Shown here piece after piece: positions 26,101-35,834 of a stretch of DNA of 64,000 nucleotides (position 1 is its first letter; each line of letters starts with the position of its first letter). The notes beneath the pieces are model-generated. The model did not search any database and was not told the DNA's origin. It saw only the letters and a list, made by a program, of their open reading frames with translations. The position numbers were made by a program, and so were the translations under genes. Source of the stretch: Glycine soja. Lineage: Eukaryota; Streptophyta; Magnoliopsida; Fabales; Fabaceae. The stretch is taken from the NCBI RefSeq assembly GCF_004193775.1, contig NC_041006.1, forward strand, positions 28,084,975 to 28,148,974, written 5' to 3'.

Positions 26101-27996
26101 TACAGACAAGTTGTGTGTACTCAAGATCAAATTAAGCTGCAAAATCAGTTTGGTAGTATAAATAATTTTCACGGCATTAATAATTATTCTACGGACATTA
26201 TAAAAAGAATTGGAATCATAATTATAATTATTGATTCATAATGCAGCAAATTAACAAACCATATATATGAAAAGGTTAACTATTATGCCCAAGCCACCAA
26301 AAATTGTAATGAACACCAGTTAATACAAAATACTTATCTAGTTGAAAATCTCAAAAACATCACACCACAACAGTCATGGTTTAACCTTCTTCTAGACATT
26401 GAAGAAAACCACAGTGACATTGGAACCAATTCAAACTTCAAAATTACAGCGAGGCAACTAATTTACTAAAACCAACCTCACCAGCGCCAACCAGAATATA
26501 TGATCCTACAGTTACATCATGCACGGGAACCCTCTTGTACGCCAAGTCAAACGTATTGGGGAGTTTATCATCATTGGTATCCAGAACAAGGGCGAAATCT
26601 GGATTATTTTCCTTCAATTCCCTAACATCAACCATCGACCGGCTGGTGAAATACTCTTCGGCTGCAGAAACCATTCACACAAGCAAATCAAACTCATTAA
26701 CTCATGTTAGTAAATATTTGTTTTATACCTATATATATCTCTCTCCTTTAGCCAATAGACACCAGAAAAATATTTTTGCATTTTCCTCTAAATTTCTTCT
26801 CTTCCTGTTCTTATAAAAAATTACTTTTTGAGAGAAAGAGTATTGGTATTCAGAAGGTTCGGGAATCCTTTTGCTGCACACGATCGGAACCAACGGGTTG
26901 TCTTATCTTGAGAGACGAGCGCAATCAGATTCTCCTACCAGTGCAGTGAGAGTGTTTTTTCTCTAAGGATAGTGTTTGCACACTTCAATCCAGCAATTTA
27001 AAACTTCTCCTTTAAAATTATTTTCCTTTGGACTTATCATATGTTATATTGCATTGTTAATCCATATTTTGTCATTTTCTGAAGTTGTATTGCTACTATT
27101 GTTCTTTTATTTTGTCCAAGGCTTTGCATCTTCTTCCCATTTATTTCTTTCATTTTATTTTATTTTCTAACAACTCGAACCTACAAAATTTACTAATTCA
27201 GCAAGTGTGCGAGTTGGACCAGTAGCTCACCGATATGCGCGAGGTTAAACATGGCAAGAAGCAAGCCTCCTTCCAAAGAGTTTCCCATGAATATCGACGC
27301 AAAGGCTGCCATTGCCATTAGCACATGGATGTTCACCTTTCCACTGCTGATTTCAAGGAGAGCGTCAAGTGATGCAGAAACCTGATAATAGGAACAACAC
27401 ACATGCAAAGTGTAATAATGGTATTATAGTAAAAAAAAAAAAAAGTGAAGGGAGTGAGAGATTGTTGTGTTGCGTACCCCAACCAGAGGAAAGGCGACGA
27501 AGATGAGAGAGTTTTGAAGAGGCTTGATAAGTGGCTTAGGCAAGGTGTGAGGGCAAATTGCGGCGGCTACGAATAGAGCGGTGGAGAAGCAGCATAGATG
27601 CAGGTGCTCCCTCAGGATGTCTGCCAGGTCCATCCATCTGGTGGCTTTCGCGAACGCGATGACAGCTTTTTGAGGGCCGGTGAGATCAGCGCCGTGGATG
27701 CCGTGTGAGTGGTGATGGTGATGGTGATGGTGGTGGTTGTGACCGTGGTCATGGTCGTGATGATGATTGTGGTGGTGATTATTGGAGGATTCTGCGACGC
27801 AGCGAAGTCTGTGGCGATGGAGAATGAGAAAATTGGGGGAATATAGAGGTTTAATTGAAATAGGGGGAGGGCGAAGAAGGAGGTTAGAGGATCGAATTCG
27901 TGTAACGCCCGTGTAAATATGAAGAGAGGAGTGCAATTTGGTGGAGGGGATTGAATAAGAAATTGCTTCCATTTTGAGATTGGAGCTTGAGTTCAT
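11124..27996 (-). CDS. HMA1: HMA1, plastid P1B-type heavy-metal ATPase (13 exons)
   Basis: Exons: 27996-27478, 27381-27231, 26661-26477, 25687-25541, 24809-24614, 23766-23654, 15439-15198, 14631-14526, 13917-13753, 13502-13286, 12107-11920, 11839-11753, 11303-11124. All junctions are GT-AG and phases join to an 831-residue protein (the family is about 820). An N-terminal transit-like segment (1-66) precedes a His-rich tract (about 74-102). Pump motifs: TGE at 306-308 (actuator), SPC at 416-418 (membrane metal site), DKTGT with the phosphorylated Asp at 459, HP at 514-515, TGD at 641-643, and GEGINDAP from 688. HMA1 in Arabidopsis is a chloroplast-envelope metal transporter (Cu/Zn, possibly Ca). 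A second Met at 27972 is an alternative start. Intron 6 is over 8 kb because it holds a LINE; introns 7 and 10 also hold repeats. Confidence 0.93.
13025..13040. repeat. SINE target-site duplication, left
   Basis: Sixteen bases (accgtccaaatataat) repeated exactly at 13219-13234, bracketing the SINE. Confidence 0.88.
13041..13218 (-). mobile_element. tRNA-derived SINE in HMA1 intron 10
   Basis: On the minus strand this 178-bp element has a pol III box A (TGGTGCAGCGGT, 13206-13195) and a perfect box B (GGTTCGAATCC, within 13164-13151), followed by a tRNA-unrelated body similar to plant Au-type SINEs and a short GAAGTG repeat tail. Flanking 16-bp duplications accgtccaaatataat lie at 13025-13040 and 13219-13234 and are identical. 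It is inserted in the same orientation as HMA1. Confidence 0.88.
13219..13234. repeat. SINE target-site duplication, right
   Basis: Exact copy of 13025-13040 at the other edge of the SINE. Confidence 0.88.
14985..15127 (+). mobile_element. 3' end of a copia-like LTR element (PPT + short LTR)
   Basis: A polypurine tract, cttgagggggag, is followed directly by TGTTAGTATAATAAAG, the classic PPT-LTR junction of plant copia elements. The LTR-like part runs from 15002 to about 15127, ending in CCAACA. No 5' counterpart is in the window. It is a remnant in HMA1 intron 7. Confidence 0.55.
15537..15822 (+). mobile_element. Probable solo LTR in HMA1 intron 6
   Basis: Begins TGTCAGGA and ends TTCCTAACA (near-perfect inverted ends) with a TATAAATAAGG box around 15625-15636. 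A short (AGTT)n run lies at about 15584-15608. The five-base flanks (caaac / atcat) do not match, so it may be an old or rearranged copy. Confidence 0.5.
15975..16042 (+). repeat. Short tandem duplication
   Basis: Two adjacent copies of a unit of about 35 bp sharing tgttcatggcttagttttt and a following atcacaa. Located in HMA1 intron 6. Confidence 0.5.
16290..16514 (-). mobile_element. TRIM-like LTR array, part split off by the LINE
   Basis: This segment and 22961-23360 become contiguous if the LINE and one target copy are removed. They then form two tandem, diverged units with shared motifs such as taaggtgaggattgtccaag, gactaaacatgc and ttccaacac. Between units lie degenerate primer-binding-site motifs on the minus strand. 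Short tandem LTR-like units with a PBS fit TRIM/SMART elements; there is no coding capacity. Confidence 0.55.
16497..16514. repeat. LINE target-site duplication, left
   Basis: Eighteen bases, aaggcggctttccaacac, exactly repeated at 22943-22960 after the LINE poly(A). The leading two As cannot be told apart from the tail, so 16 bp are unambiguous. Confidence 0.92.
16672..19107 (+). CDS. LINE ORF1, RNA-binding protein
   Basis: An 811-residue protein with an Arg-rich N terminus (1-60). An RRM lies at about 146-225: FYFSRFP resembles RNP2 and HRFGFVRYK resembles RNP1. A DUF4283-like region at about 305-470 has paired Trp motifs (WVDDWVIL, WVLLWGLPP). The acidic, variable C-terminal third contains a short Pro run near 728-735. 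Plant L1 ORF1 proteins coat the element RNA. The exact start is uncertain because the N terminus is repetitive; the first Met after the leader was taken. It ends in an ATGA overlap with ORF2. Confidence 0.88.
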   Translation: MREGRTKERVRQGRTRDTVREVREGRPRERVSLRGSLRRSVHGNGRGSARDRVGGQGHHHASGGQHGEKFSDRERRRVTVYGESRGLAESRRASHEVDNNPASTDVGWVEVSYRRKKKSVADRGPSVLSKRQRQHRRGTWRDKEDVTSFYFSRFPDGVKEKDLWKIFQRWGKVWEVFIHKTKNKAGHRFGFVRYKEVQDVQRLERQLDNSIFLDGIKMFVNKPKFERENANRGYQHGTLTHGKGRIQEVDNGGHKTRDTGGRLRSYVEVAKGVTPSVDNLSNQKGTVLDDIRPVLSPVSLNPTNEHKEWVQKAWVGRLKNRGMFERVKEELRWVLDPDINPCYWVDDWVILPNLEDDKALRLVDEERTNGSTPLLDLQKWSPSIRQTHRLAWVLLWGLPPTVWEAVYLEKIVAELGELVEVDVMVEERWRLDVARILIRTDLRPGIAVAVPAVIDGVDVVIHIVEDMQGLGTKTKPKQALTWYPPSPFSTEPNTPTTFTGRTPGVVNEGASSDGGSQGSDGGFSGHWRRTQSFLAGRVNRIQPTHDYHMERSVDDKPDVAQSFGDNKGVEAQSPKERSNGPLRQKQIPFNAKTKSKSCVDMQKEIFVLTSMDAEEEQKEDAVEVADCDQNHIGVEEQEEDADVVLSGSIMGNLEGEKYIIAPFEERLARSSGTYNNLESSTPLPEGPYHFQNVEGELGQQLVGPIHSGTKVYVRRKESKVSKTVAQSALHPPPPPPIVLTSQPHEPCLELDVKDPSTNICKQLSLEEQIALASDMGLTYGQEAQMIKEMLIHMEQRDNSVAVQKGIKNHQL
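19104..22781 (+). CDS. LINE ORF2, endonuclease and reverse transcriptase
   Basis: A 1225-residue protein. The N-terminal apurinic-type endonuclease has N7, E36 (IQETK), a GDFNSIR motif and the closing SDHCP. The reverse transcriptase spans about 490-760, with FKVDFEKAYD (Asp584), GLRQGDPLAP and the YADD catalytic box at 689-692. A C-terminal zf-RVT domain (about 1060-1150) has CPLCH and a later H/C pair. No RNase H domain is seen. Together these nick the target and copy the RNA by target-primed reverse transcription. The frame is open from the start, which overlaps the ORF1 stop by four bases. Confidence 0.95.
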   Translation: MIILSYNPRGLGRGIKWAAIRRLNFIHKTDLVCIQETKREHFDKSICQSMWGDSTVSWESVPSVQAAGGLLCLWNNSVFHVERSIKGNRFLCLEGRWLSEDQRLFIVNVYAPCDLAGKRNLWEELIQLKQSNPDGAWCFLGDFNSIRSQEERIGLSQRSADNSDTSEFNAWISNMELHEIRGFGGNFTWFRPNGSVKSRLDRFLVSDQWLNIWPDSTQQVLHRDYSDHCPIILKTQILDWGPKPFRVVDSWLNQNGYQKMVKEAWIKDQQGGWGGIALKNKLRNLRNSIKQWSIVNADGNINKIQSLKHKLNLLEISAGDRPLSEDEAQAKKSIQQQLWEASNAYESLLRQKSREKWIKEGDSNSAYFHKVINFRRNFNAFQGLFIDGIWVQQPNLVKEEVHKFFLHRFTEDKQFRPTLDRVFFRSIDQNQREELTAPFSDQEIKEAVWSCGGDKCPGPDGFNFNFIKAFWKVLKAEFRRFVDEFHFRGCFPRGSNASFMALIPKTNHPQSLNDYRPISLIGCMYKVIAKLLANRLRGVISGIVDERQSAFINNRHILHGIIILNEVVEEAVKRKHPVMVFKVDFEKAYDTVSWSFLDYMLSRLGFCGKWRQWIAACLQSATISILVNGSPTKEFTPSRGLRQGDPLAPLLFNIVGEGLTGLMREAILKNLYSSYCVGKHKEPINILQYADDTVFIGEASWANVLAMKAMLRGFEMASGLKINYAKSQFGIYGKPVSWAHEAAQVLNCRQMGVPFHYLGIPIAVRSSSQMVWEPVISKFEAKLSKWNQKSLSMAGRVTLINSVLNALPIYLLSFFKIPQRIADRLVSLQRNFMWGGDLDQKKIPWVKWDNICLNKREGGLGIKNLVKFNAALMGRWIWELYSNQNQPWVRVLNSKYGGWSALQNGKVHCWDSHWWKDLRRLYQHNDFKIIHQNMAWKAGCGDKIRFWKDRWLGEESTLQQKYSQLFSISKQQNDFISTMGSFSQNIWRWDLKWRRHLFEHEEGVAVAFMEDITAYTLQNHLKDKLLWKADPSGLYSTRSAYRLLSSQNSTALDGINFQLVWKLKIPPKAAIFTWRLIKDRLPTRANLHRRNVELQDLTCPLCHSEQEEAGHLFFHCRYTVGLWWESLRWIQTFGALPSSPTSHFSLWCEGLVAGRNQNRWCGWWIALTSAIWKHRNLLIFQGFPFINSKVMDDALFLAWSWSKARVKGFNIPFNHWSSHLMEAFD
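22943..22960. repeat. LINE target-site duplication, right
   Basis: Exact copy of 16497-16514 directly after the poly(A) tract. Confidence 0.92.
22961..23360 (-). mobile_element. TRIM-like LTR array, right part
   Basis: Continuation of the segment at 16290-16514. Plus-strand motifs ctctgata at about 23018 and 23318 are reverse complements of TATCAGAG, the core of the Met-tRNA primer binding site. The neighbouring gatctaa/gatctagg sequences recur in each unit. Two LTR-like units can be traced. Confidence 0.5.
23930..24460. other. Unassigned insertion-like block in HMA1 intron 5
   Basis: A GC-richer block than the surrounding intron, starting near TGTAGGATAACATTAATA and containing GTATTTAAGGC, which could be an LTR TATA region. 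I cannot define matching ends or a duplication, and the antisense open frames here show no family. Confidence 0.25.
27691..27777 (-). repeat. His-codon repeat in HMA1 exon 1
   Basis: CAC/CAT-rich tract encoding the histidine-rich N terminus (residues about 74-102). It contains a run of nine consecutive His codons and several HHH and DHDHGH groups. Confidence 0.85.
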
Positions 27997-28228
27997 ATCA
28001 GAGTCTATTCCGCTGGAAGCTATGCTATGGCTCTGGTGCAGTGGTTACTGGTCTGGTCCTTGACTGGTCGCTATGGACTGAAATTGAAAATGAACCATTC
28101 GGGCTCGTCGTTACGCGGCTACGCCATCCCCACCACATAATGTGCTCATTCCCATAGTTTGGGTACGCTGCTGGTAGGGCCATGGTAGTAATTGGCAAAA
28201 TATCATATCACACACTAGGTCTTTGTTA
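27997..28228 (-). promoter_or_regulatory. HMA1 upstream region
   Basis: Sequence directly upstream of the HMA1 start codon. It presumably holds the 5' UTR and core promoter, but no TATA box is convincing. Confidence 0.3.
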
Positions 28229-28503
28229 CTCCCTCCTTCGCATTATCTCATTCATTCAACTAATTCATGCATCTTAATAAAAATAATTAATTTCACTAAT
28301 TACATTAAATTTATTAATTATTTAAAATTTATTTTTTTCTTTTTATTCACCTAATTAGTTTTTATTTATGTTTGAAAAAAGAATAACTAAATAAGGATAG
28401 TAAAAAAAGTTGATTAATGCATCTAAAAATTAGAAGAAAAAAAATTATAAAAAAGAATAAACAATTTTTAAAAAAAAATTCTTATAATTAATGATGGAAG
28501 GAG
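28229..28503. mobile_element. Stowaway-like MITE
   Basis: Left end CTCCCTCCTTCGCATTA and right end (reverse complement) CTCCTTCCATCATTAA match the Stowaway terminal signature CTCCCTCC. TA dinucleotides flank both ends (28227-28228 and 28504-28505). The AT-rich interior of 275 bp has no coding capacity, fitting a Tc1/Mariner-derived MITE about 230 bp upstream of the HMA1 start. Confidence 0.72.
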
Positions 28504-28966
28504 TAATTAATTGATAATGTCTTTTTTTTATTTTATATCATACATTTCAAAAATAATTTTGGAATTAAAACTTGAGAGATAGAAAAAATGTATACAATGT
28601 GATTTTTAATCCTTGCCTTTTAAAAATAATTTAAATTTTTGTATTTTTTAAATGTTGCAAATTTCATTCTCCACTTTATACTTTATTTTAACATGACTAA
28701 AAACAAAATTCATCACGTTTTAGAAATAAAATATCAAAGACTAAAATGAATTACTAAGTGTATGCTTGAGTATCCATAACAAACAAATGTTGGTGACAAA
28801 ATGAAATTTGCAGAAATATTAACATCTTCCTTTTGCATTTAATTTGTGGTGGACCATTGGATTTGATCTCAAAATTTGCGCACAACAAATTGGATTGAAA
28901 ACCAAACACGTTCTAAATCTTGACCTAAAATGCATTTTACCCTTAAAAAAACTATTTTTCAATGAT

Positions 28967-30300
28967 AAATGAGAAAATTACACTCATCTTTCGTATATTT
29001 AGGACTTATTACATTCACACCCATCATCACAAACCCCCCTTATTGGGATAAATTCATTGCAGAGACCCGCTGGTCATATGTTCTGTTAACTCTCCGACAT
29101 CATGTGTCTTGCACATGCAATTTAATGAAAATTTTAGCCATAAATGTCCTTATCTTCTTCATGAACAATTTGATAGTTTTGCTTTCAACAAGTAGGTTCA
29201 AGAACACCACAAGATCAGCTTATAACCAACATAAACATTTTTAGTCACCCACCCGATGGTCCTCAACAACAAGCATCGTTCAATGTTTTGGCTTAATTTT
29301 TTTAATAAAAAATTAAATTCATACAAAGAAGCCATTTTCACAACATGAAACAATATTCAATGGTGCGCACTTGAAATTAAACCCACACCAGCAAGCTATG
29401 TTCAATGGTGCATCAACACGTACCACAAATCAAACTCATAAATCAAGCCACCACAACAAACACTAACCCACTCACCACCGCAGCTATCACTACCTCAAGA
29501 TTGAAATGGGAAAATAGAGTAAAGAACAACAATCCAAAAAGAAAAAGAGTCAAGAACATCAAGAGCAGCTAATTTCAAATTTGACACGGACAAATTGAGG
29601 TAATATTTTAAAAAATTTAAATAAAAAATATTGAAATGTGTTGTTACAATCAAAAAATGAATCTTGACTAGTTACAATCAATCCATTTCAAAGGACAAAG
29701 AAAACTTGCAATTGTTCTTCCGTTGCACCTAACCCAGACATAGGCTACAAGACTCTTCCTCTTCTTGGAACTGACCTACAGCGAACGCAAGACAACGAGA
29801 TTTGAACGCAACAAACACAATTTAGAAAAATTAGTGTTTTGAAACAAAATCACAAATCCAAATATGAACGCCCACTTGCCGTTGTTGAACGCAGTGAACA
29901 CGCATGAGGCAAGGTTAGTAGTGCACGAGCGAGCATAAAAGAAGACGTTGTCCAAGGTAAAACTCGAATCGATGGAAGTGTTGAGTGATGGTTGTTGGGG
30001 TGCAATGCGGTGCTGTGCGGTGAGTGGGTTGTGGAGGCAAGGTAGTGTGGTGAGTGGTGGTTGTGGACAAAGTGCGACCCAAAGGGTGGTGGTTGTGGTT
30101 ATGGATGAAGTTGGACAAAGAGGATGAAGAGGCAAAGTGTGCAGATTAAGTGGAAGGATTTTTTGGGGATTTCGCTCAAAACTTAACAGCTTTAGTAACC
30201 CTAATGGTTAATGGGAAGCAAAAGAATACATTTTAATAGAATGAATGCAATTATAATAAGGTCTAAACATAGGTAAAGTCAGTGTAACTTGCTCTTCATA
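28967..30300. mobile_element. Non-coding element with terminal inverted repeats
   Basis: The left end (atgagaaaattacactc ... tttaggacttatta) pairs with the reverse complement of the right end (atgaagagcaagttacactg ... tttagaccttatta) over about 45 bp with mismatches. The interior includes a Gly/Thr-codon-like GTGGTG-rich stretch near 29980-30110 that opens chance frames. I found no transposase. A MULE-type derivative is possible. Confidence 0.4.
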
Positions 30301-30897
30301 AATTTGTGTGGGCTTACTAGAAAGAATGCATTACAGTGAAATTAAAATAATGCATAACATACTTCATTTCATTGATAAAAGACGTACAACTATTTTTCAT
30401 AGTTTTTTCTATAAATCTTTAAAAAGCTGTCAAAATAAAACATTTTTAATTGACAATAAAAAAATATAAAGAGTTTCTTTTAGAACTAAAGACCTTGTTT
30501 TTTTATTATTTCTTATACAAATTTTTAATAACAAAAAAATAAAGACAATGACATTTTATGTTTGTATAAATAAGAATCTTTTTTTCTTTTTTTTTTTTGT
30601 GCAACATGGTTAAAATGGGTCATGCCAGCTCAACCAACTTTTCTTTCAGGCCACAAACACGCCTTTTTTAGCACATCCCAGACCTGAAGAGGTCATATAA
30701 TAACATGTACCTGAGCCACCAAACGTTTCCATTGTGTATAATAGTACTGTGTAAGCTTTAAAAATTAAAGAATGAATTAGTCAATATTCTCACAACAACA
30801 ATTGAGTTTCTTCCCTAGTTTTTCAAGAGAAAGATGATACTGTTTATAACAACAATTAAAAATACAACAGGATGAAGATCAGGGACTCTGTGTCTTC

Positions 30898-33800
30898 TCA
30901 TTCATCCTTCCCCTTACCTTTTCCTTCAGAGACTTTGGTGCCATCATATGCTGAAAGAAAGAAGGTACTTTGATTTTTCTGCAAAAACCTGCAATGAGTT
31001 TATTTATCAAACCATCCATCAGCAACAAAACCCTGTACAGAAACATAACAATTAAAATAAACATTACCCCCTGTTTAGCCTGACAGGAAAAAAAACATGC
31101 ATTCCCCAACCAAAAGCAAAATAGATACAAGTGAATTACCAGGGGAAAGTACACATTTTAATTTATTCACTTAATCACCAAACGGCTACACATCACCCTT
31201 GACACATATCAGTATGTGAACAGATTAAAAATTGAATTTGTTCAGTTTTGTCATTATTTCAGCTGAGAGCTATAAGTGCAGTACGTATCGGAACACTTTG
31301 AAAAGTAATGAGATTCCAATAGTAATACTATCTAATTTTCTAAATATAATGAATGAGCTAGGTTTCGGTTTTTACTTGAGAAAGTCAAGTAATTTCTGCT
31401 GCAAGCGATTCAATGTTTCTTCCTCAATAGTAACATATGCCAAAAGCTCAGGTAACTTAACTGCAAGCACAAGAAGAAAAATACATGATCGTTTTGCAGA
31501 ACATATTATGAAAATTCTGTCAGGTATGTTGATCAAGGGTAACATTAAAATGCTATACTCATAACAATATAAACTATATTCCATCATCCTAATGGCTAGA
31601 AATACAAATACAAATACAACATCAATGGGATTGGAACCCAACCCTAAATTCTAGCAACTAGCCAGGAAACATTAAAAGATAAGAGATGTCAAAATTTTAC
31701 AGGCAAATCAAAAGTTCTGGTAACTTAATAATCACCAGGGAATCTATGATTATTTAGCAGATATCACATTAATGGAATCATAACTTAAAAATTCATATTC
31801 TTGCAACTAGCAATGAAACATTAAATGGTAAGAGATGTCTAAATTTCAACTTTCATCAAGCAAAGCTGACAAAGCTTTCTTTAATTAAAAGTACCCTCAA
31901 AAGAAACAAGGATGAGAATAAAATTATATCCCAAGACAGAATGCAAGCAGAGGTGTGAATGCACACAATATCCTCTCCTTTCAAGCACACACTACTTAGA
32001 ACCAGCAAAAAGTAAGATCATACCAAAGAGGCGTAATAAATGTTCAGCACCATATATGGTTGATGGAGACACATTATCCACAATTGCATCATTATATTGC
32101 TTGCGTTCTTTTTTGTACAAGAGCATCATAGGCAATGCTTTATCAAAATAACACCTTATTCCTTTCAAAATTTCTCCTATTGAATCAGGAGCACTGTATC
32201 ACAGAGATAATGTACATGCTTTCATAGTTAGTATAAGGTGTCCACAGCCTACATCTAACAGCTACAACTAAATGTACAAGATGAGTATATAACAAAAATA
32301 AATAGACAGTGTAGAAAAGGAGGAAGGGAATGAAATTTTAATTATCAATCTATTTCTTACATGCCATCCTTCTTTGATTTGTATTCAAGGTACTTTGTCA
32401 GAATTTCATCAACAGTTGGTGAACGGGGAAGTTTTACAAGCTGCAGGGACCGATATCAACAAATCAAAACATTATGGAATGATTCATGCATTAAAATAGG
32501 TTATAATTTAAAAAGTGATAATTAAAAATAAGAATACCAAAACAATACCATCAACAAACTTTGTAAGCCAAAAAGATAAACTCAAAAATGCATTGAAGAG
32601 AAATGGGAGTGGCAGGGATCTCATACTATAATACAACCATGGAATTTGAGTGCATTAATTCTCTTTAATTTGCTCAGAAAACTTAATAAAGCATAATATC
32701 TGCATTTCAATATAAGGTATAATATAAGAGTATTCATTAATATCTGCATTTCAATACAAGGTATATATTCAAAATAGAGTAGAGACAATCCTCATCCTTT
32801 GAACTAACTTTTGGGATTGAGTTAGGCTTAAACTCACATTCTAAAATGATATCAAAGTCTATCCTAGATCCATTCAAAGGGTGACCCACCATGTTATCCA
32901 CACACCAAGTCCACAAGTATTGGGCGTGAGAGGGTGTATTGGAAAAAATTCAAGTCCCACATTGGCTAGAGATAAGGCCAAAATAGAGTAATGAAAACTC
33001 TTATATATAATAGCACAAGCCAAAGGACTTCCTTTCATAACAGAAACATTGCTTTCTCTTAAATGATACAAGACAGAATGCCTCCTTTCCCCTTTCCCCT
33101 CCCTCCCCGCTATTTATCTAGCTGACCCCTCTAATTAACCAACTAACTTTAACTGTCCCTTTAATTAATTCTTCATCGTCCTTTCAAAAAAAAAATTAAT
33201 TCTCCATTGCCTAATTCCTAAAAAATCAGATGGCTTCAAATTGCTGAGTGACATGTTAAATTGTACTAGCACAATATTATCATTTAATTTCAAGGGAAAG
33301 GAAAACAAAGTGACTCCAGATTCTCTCTTTCAGGGGGCTATGGTAACCTTTACCAGAAACATGCGCTAACTCTGCAAATATGCATTTTTAGCATATATGA
33401 GAGGACAACAACAGTGAATTTAATAATTTTCCATGTACCTTATCTTGCTGAGTAACAGAGTCCCAATCATCAACAAGTTGTTTCTTTAATGTTGCAGGAA
33501 TTTGAATCTTGACAAGCTTTTCAACAGTCCCGCTGCCCTTCTAATAATTAAAAAACCACACTTAACAGAATATTTTCAATTAAAAGAGTAGTGTCAAAAC
33601 TGAGAAATTCCAATCAAATCAAATCTCAAACAAACTCGGAGGTATTTTTCATTGATAAAATATTTATTATGGCATTTTGACTTTCTCATATGAAATACAT
33701 GAAATGAAAACAAGCAAGCAAGAGCAATTAATTCATTATATGAAGAGAATTTCAATGCAAATGATAAATCTTTCAGGATTTTAGAATAAAAGAACATGCC

Positions 33801-35797
33801 AGAAATACAATTAAACCACAGAATAAATCAAACCTCAACTCCCGCATCATGCTTTCGTTTCTTCCCTTTTGACACTGCACAGAGATTGATGCGTTAAACT
33901 TATTAGTACATACAAATTGTAATATGGCATGCAAATATAACATTTCAAATGGGAATTTAAGAGGTCCAACTTGTTAATTACTGCAGGGATTAAGAAAATG
34001 AAAAGCATGGAAGTGCTAATTGTGTTGGGTTTTAATATAAAAAAATATTGGGCTAGTGTGGGACAGGCCAAAAATAAAAATGAGATGGCCAAAGGCCTAA
34101 TTAGAAATTTCAAAAACAAAATTAAAACAAAACAAAAAATAAAAGTTACATAAAAATGAAAAAAAAAATATACAGTTGAGGAAGTCAAACAAATTAAATT
34201 TATTTGATAAGGAACTTGAAGAAAATCCATATAATTCAATAAATTACAATGTAACTAAATGCAGGATGGCTTGATCGGATTTTTTCATTCAGACCTGGCC
34301 CAAATTATATTTAGGCTAAAACAGTGATGCCCAAATGGAACTTTTCTGGGCCAGGGTTTGGTCATGTCTTGAGTCCAATAATAGTGTCTGATGAATGGCA
34401 ATATTGTTTCAGATGAAAGCAAATATAAAAGATATAATTAACAAGGGAGATTGTTATAGCAGGGTTTGAATAGATCAAAACTCAGGTAGCTTAGGATGTA
34501 TATATCTGGCTTCTATTGATAACCTAAATGCATTAAGTATCATAGCAATCACAAATATTGAAGTTGTAAGTTATTGTAGAAGCACATTGTAAACAAATAA
34601 AATGCACCAATAATTTTGTTAAAAGCAACAAGTAATGATAAGTGATACTTTAGAAAAGGAACAACATGGGCAAGAAAGAATGATGCCAAAAAAAATATAA
34701 AAGGCGGCTTCCTTAATCTGAAAAATCTGTCTACTTAACAAATTGTCATAGGCCCCCTCTTATTACATACAGATTATTGGCTGTTATCATGGATATATAT
34801 TGTGTGCAAGATTACAATCTTAATTCAAGAATCAGGTAGTATATAATAAGCAGCAAAGTGCATAACCTTTTCAGCGGGATATTAAATCTACAAAAAAGAA
34901 AAACCTGAAAACTTTAAAGCCTCTGTTACCCAAAATGTTATAAATTTACTTCTTGAAACAATTCTTACATGTGGAATTTAATATACGAATATTTAAGACA
35001 ATAGGAACTCAATCCTAGTGATAATGAAAAAAAAAGGTTCATATCTGTATCCACAAGATATGACTATATCTACATAGATATAGATATATAAAGATGTATA
35101 TGCAAAAAGGAAAGTGAAACATAAAATTTAATGAATACCATTATTCTTGACATCCTCTTTATCCATTTTGGCATCTGCAGAATCCAAAGCAAATATACAT
35201 TATTAAGCTTACAAAAAAAATAATCTAAGTATTATCTTTCCAAGTCCAACAGTTCCAGAAAAAAGAGCAAAATTAGGATTTGGTCCAACACAAACTGTGT
35301 ATACATTTTGTCAATTATTTAAAACAGGGGAAAACTGATTTCAATAGCAAAAGGTTGCATATCCTGTAACAATTTTGAAAGGACAATATAAAATGTTTTT
35401 GTGCCTATATGGAAGATCCAGAATTAATTTTGGTCAAAGTTAACACTCACATTTTTCCCCAAAAGTAGTGTTGAAGGAAATCAAACATACTTTTAATGTT
35501 ATTATTATCAAAACATGGTATACTGTTTATAGTCTATACTAGCACTTTGCATCCTAGCACCTGATAAGTATAGATTTTTTATCTTGTACTCCTTTTCCCT
35601 TTGAAGGGTCCAGATATCCTTTTACCAATAAAAACCAACTATGTTCAAAATAGAATATTGACCAAAAATTTCAGAGCTCAGTTGATGAAGGGCCTTTGCG
35701 AACCTCATTAATCATTACTAATCAGTAATCACTCATTGAGAACATTAAAGAGCCTTTAGTGAGAAAAAAAAGAGCCTTAAGGTGTCCACATCTGCAA

Positions 35798-35834
<37 letters not shown>

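Noticed and set aside
29776..30135. 119-codon minus-strand frame rich in Thr, His and Pro
   Set aside because: Low-complexity GTGGTG-type sequence inside a TIR element; no recognisable domain.
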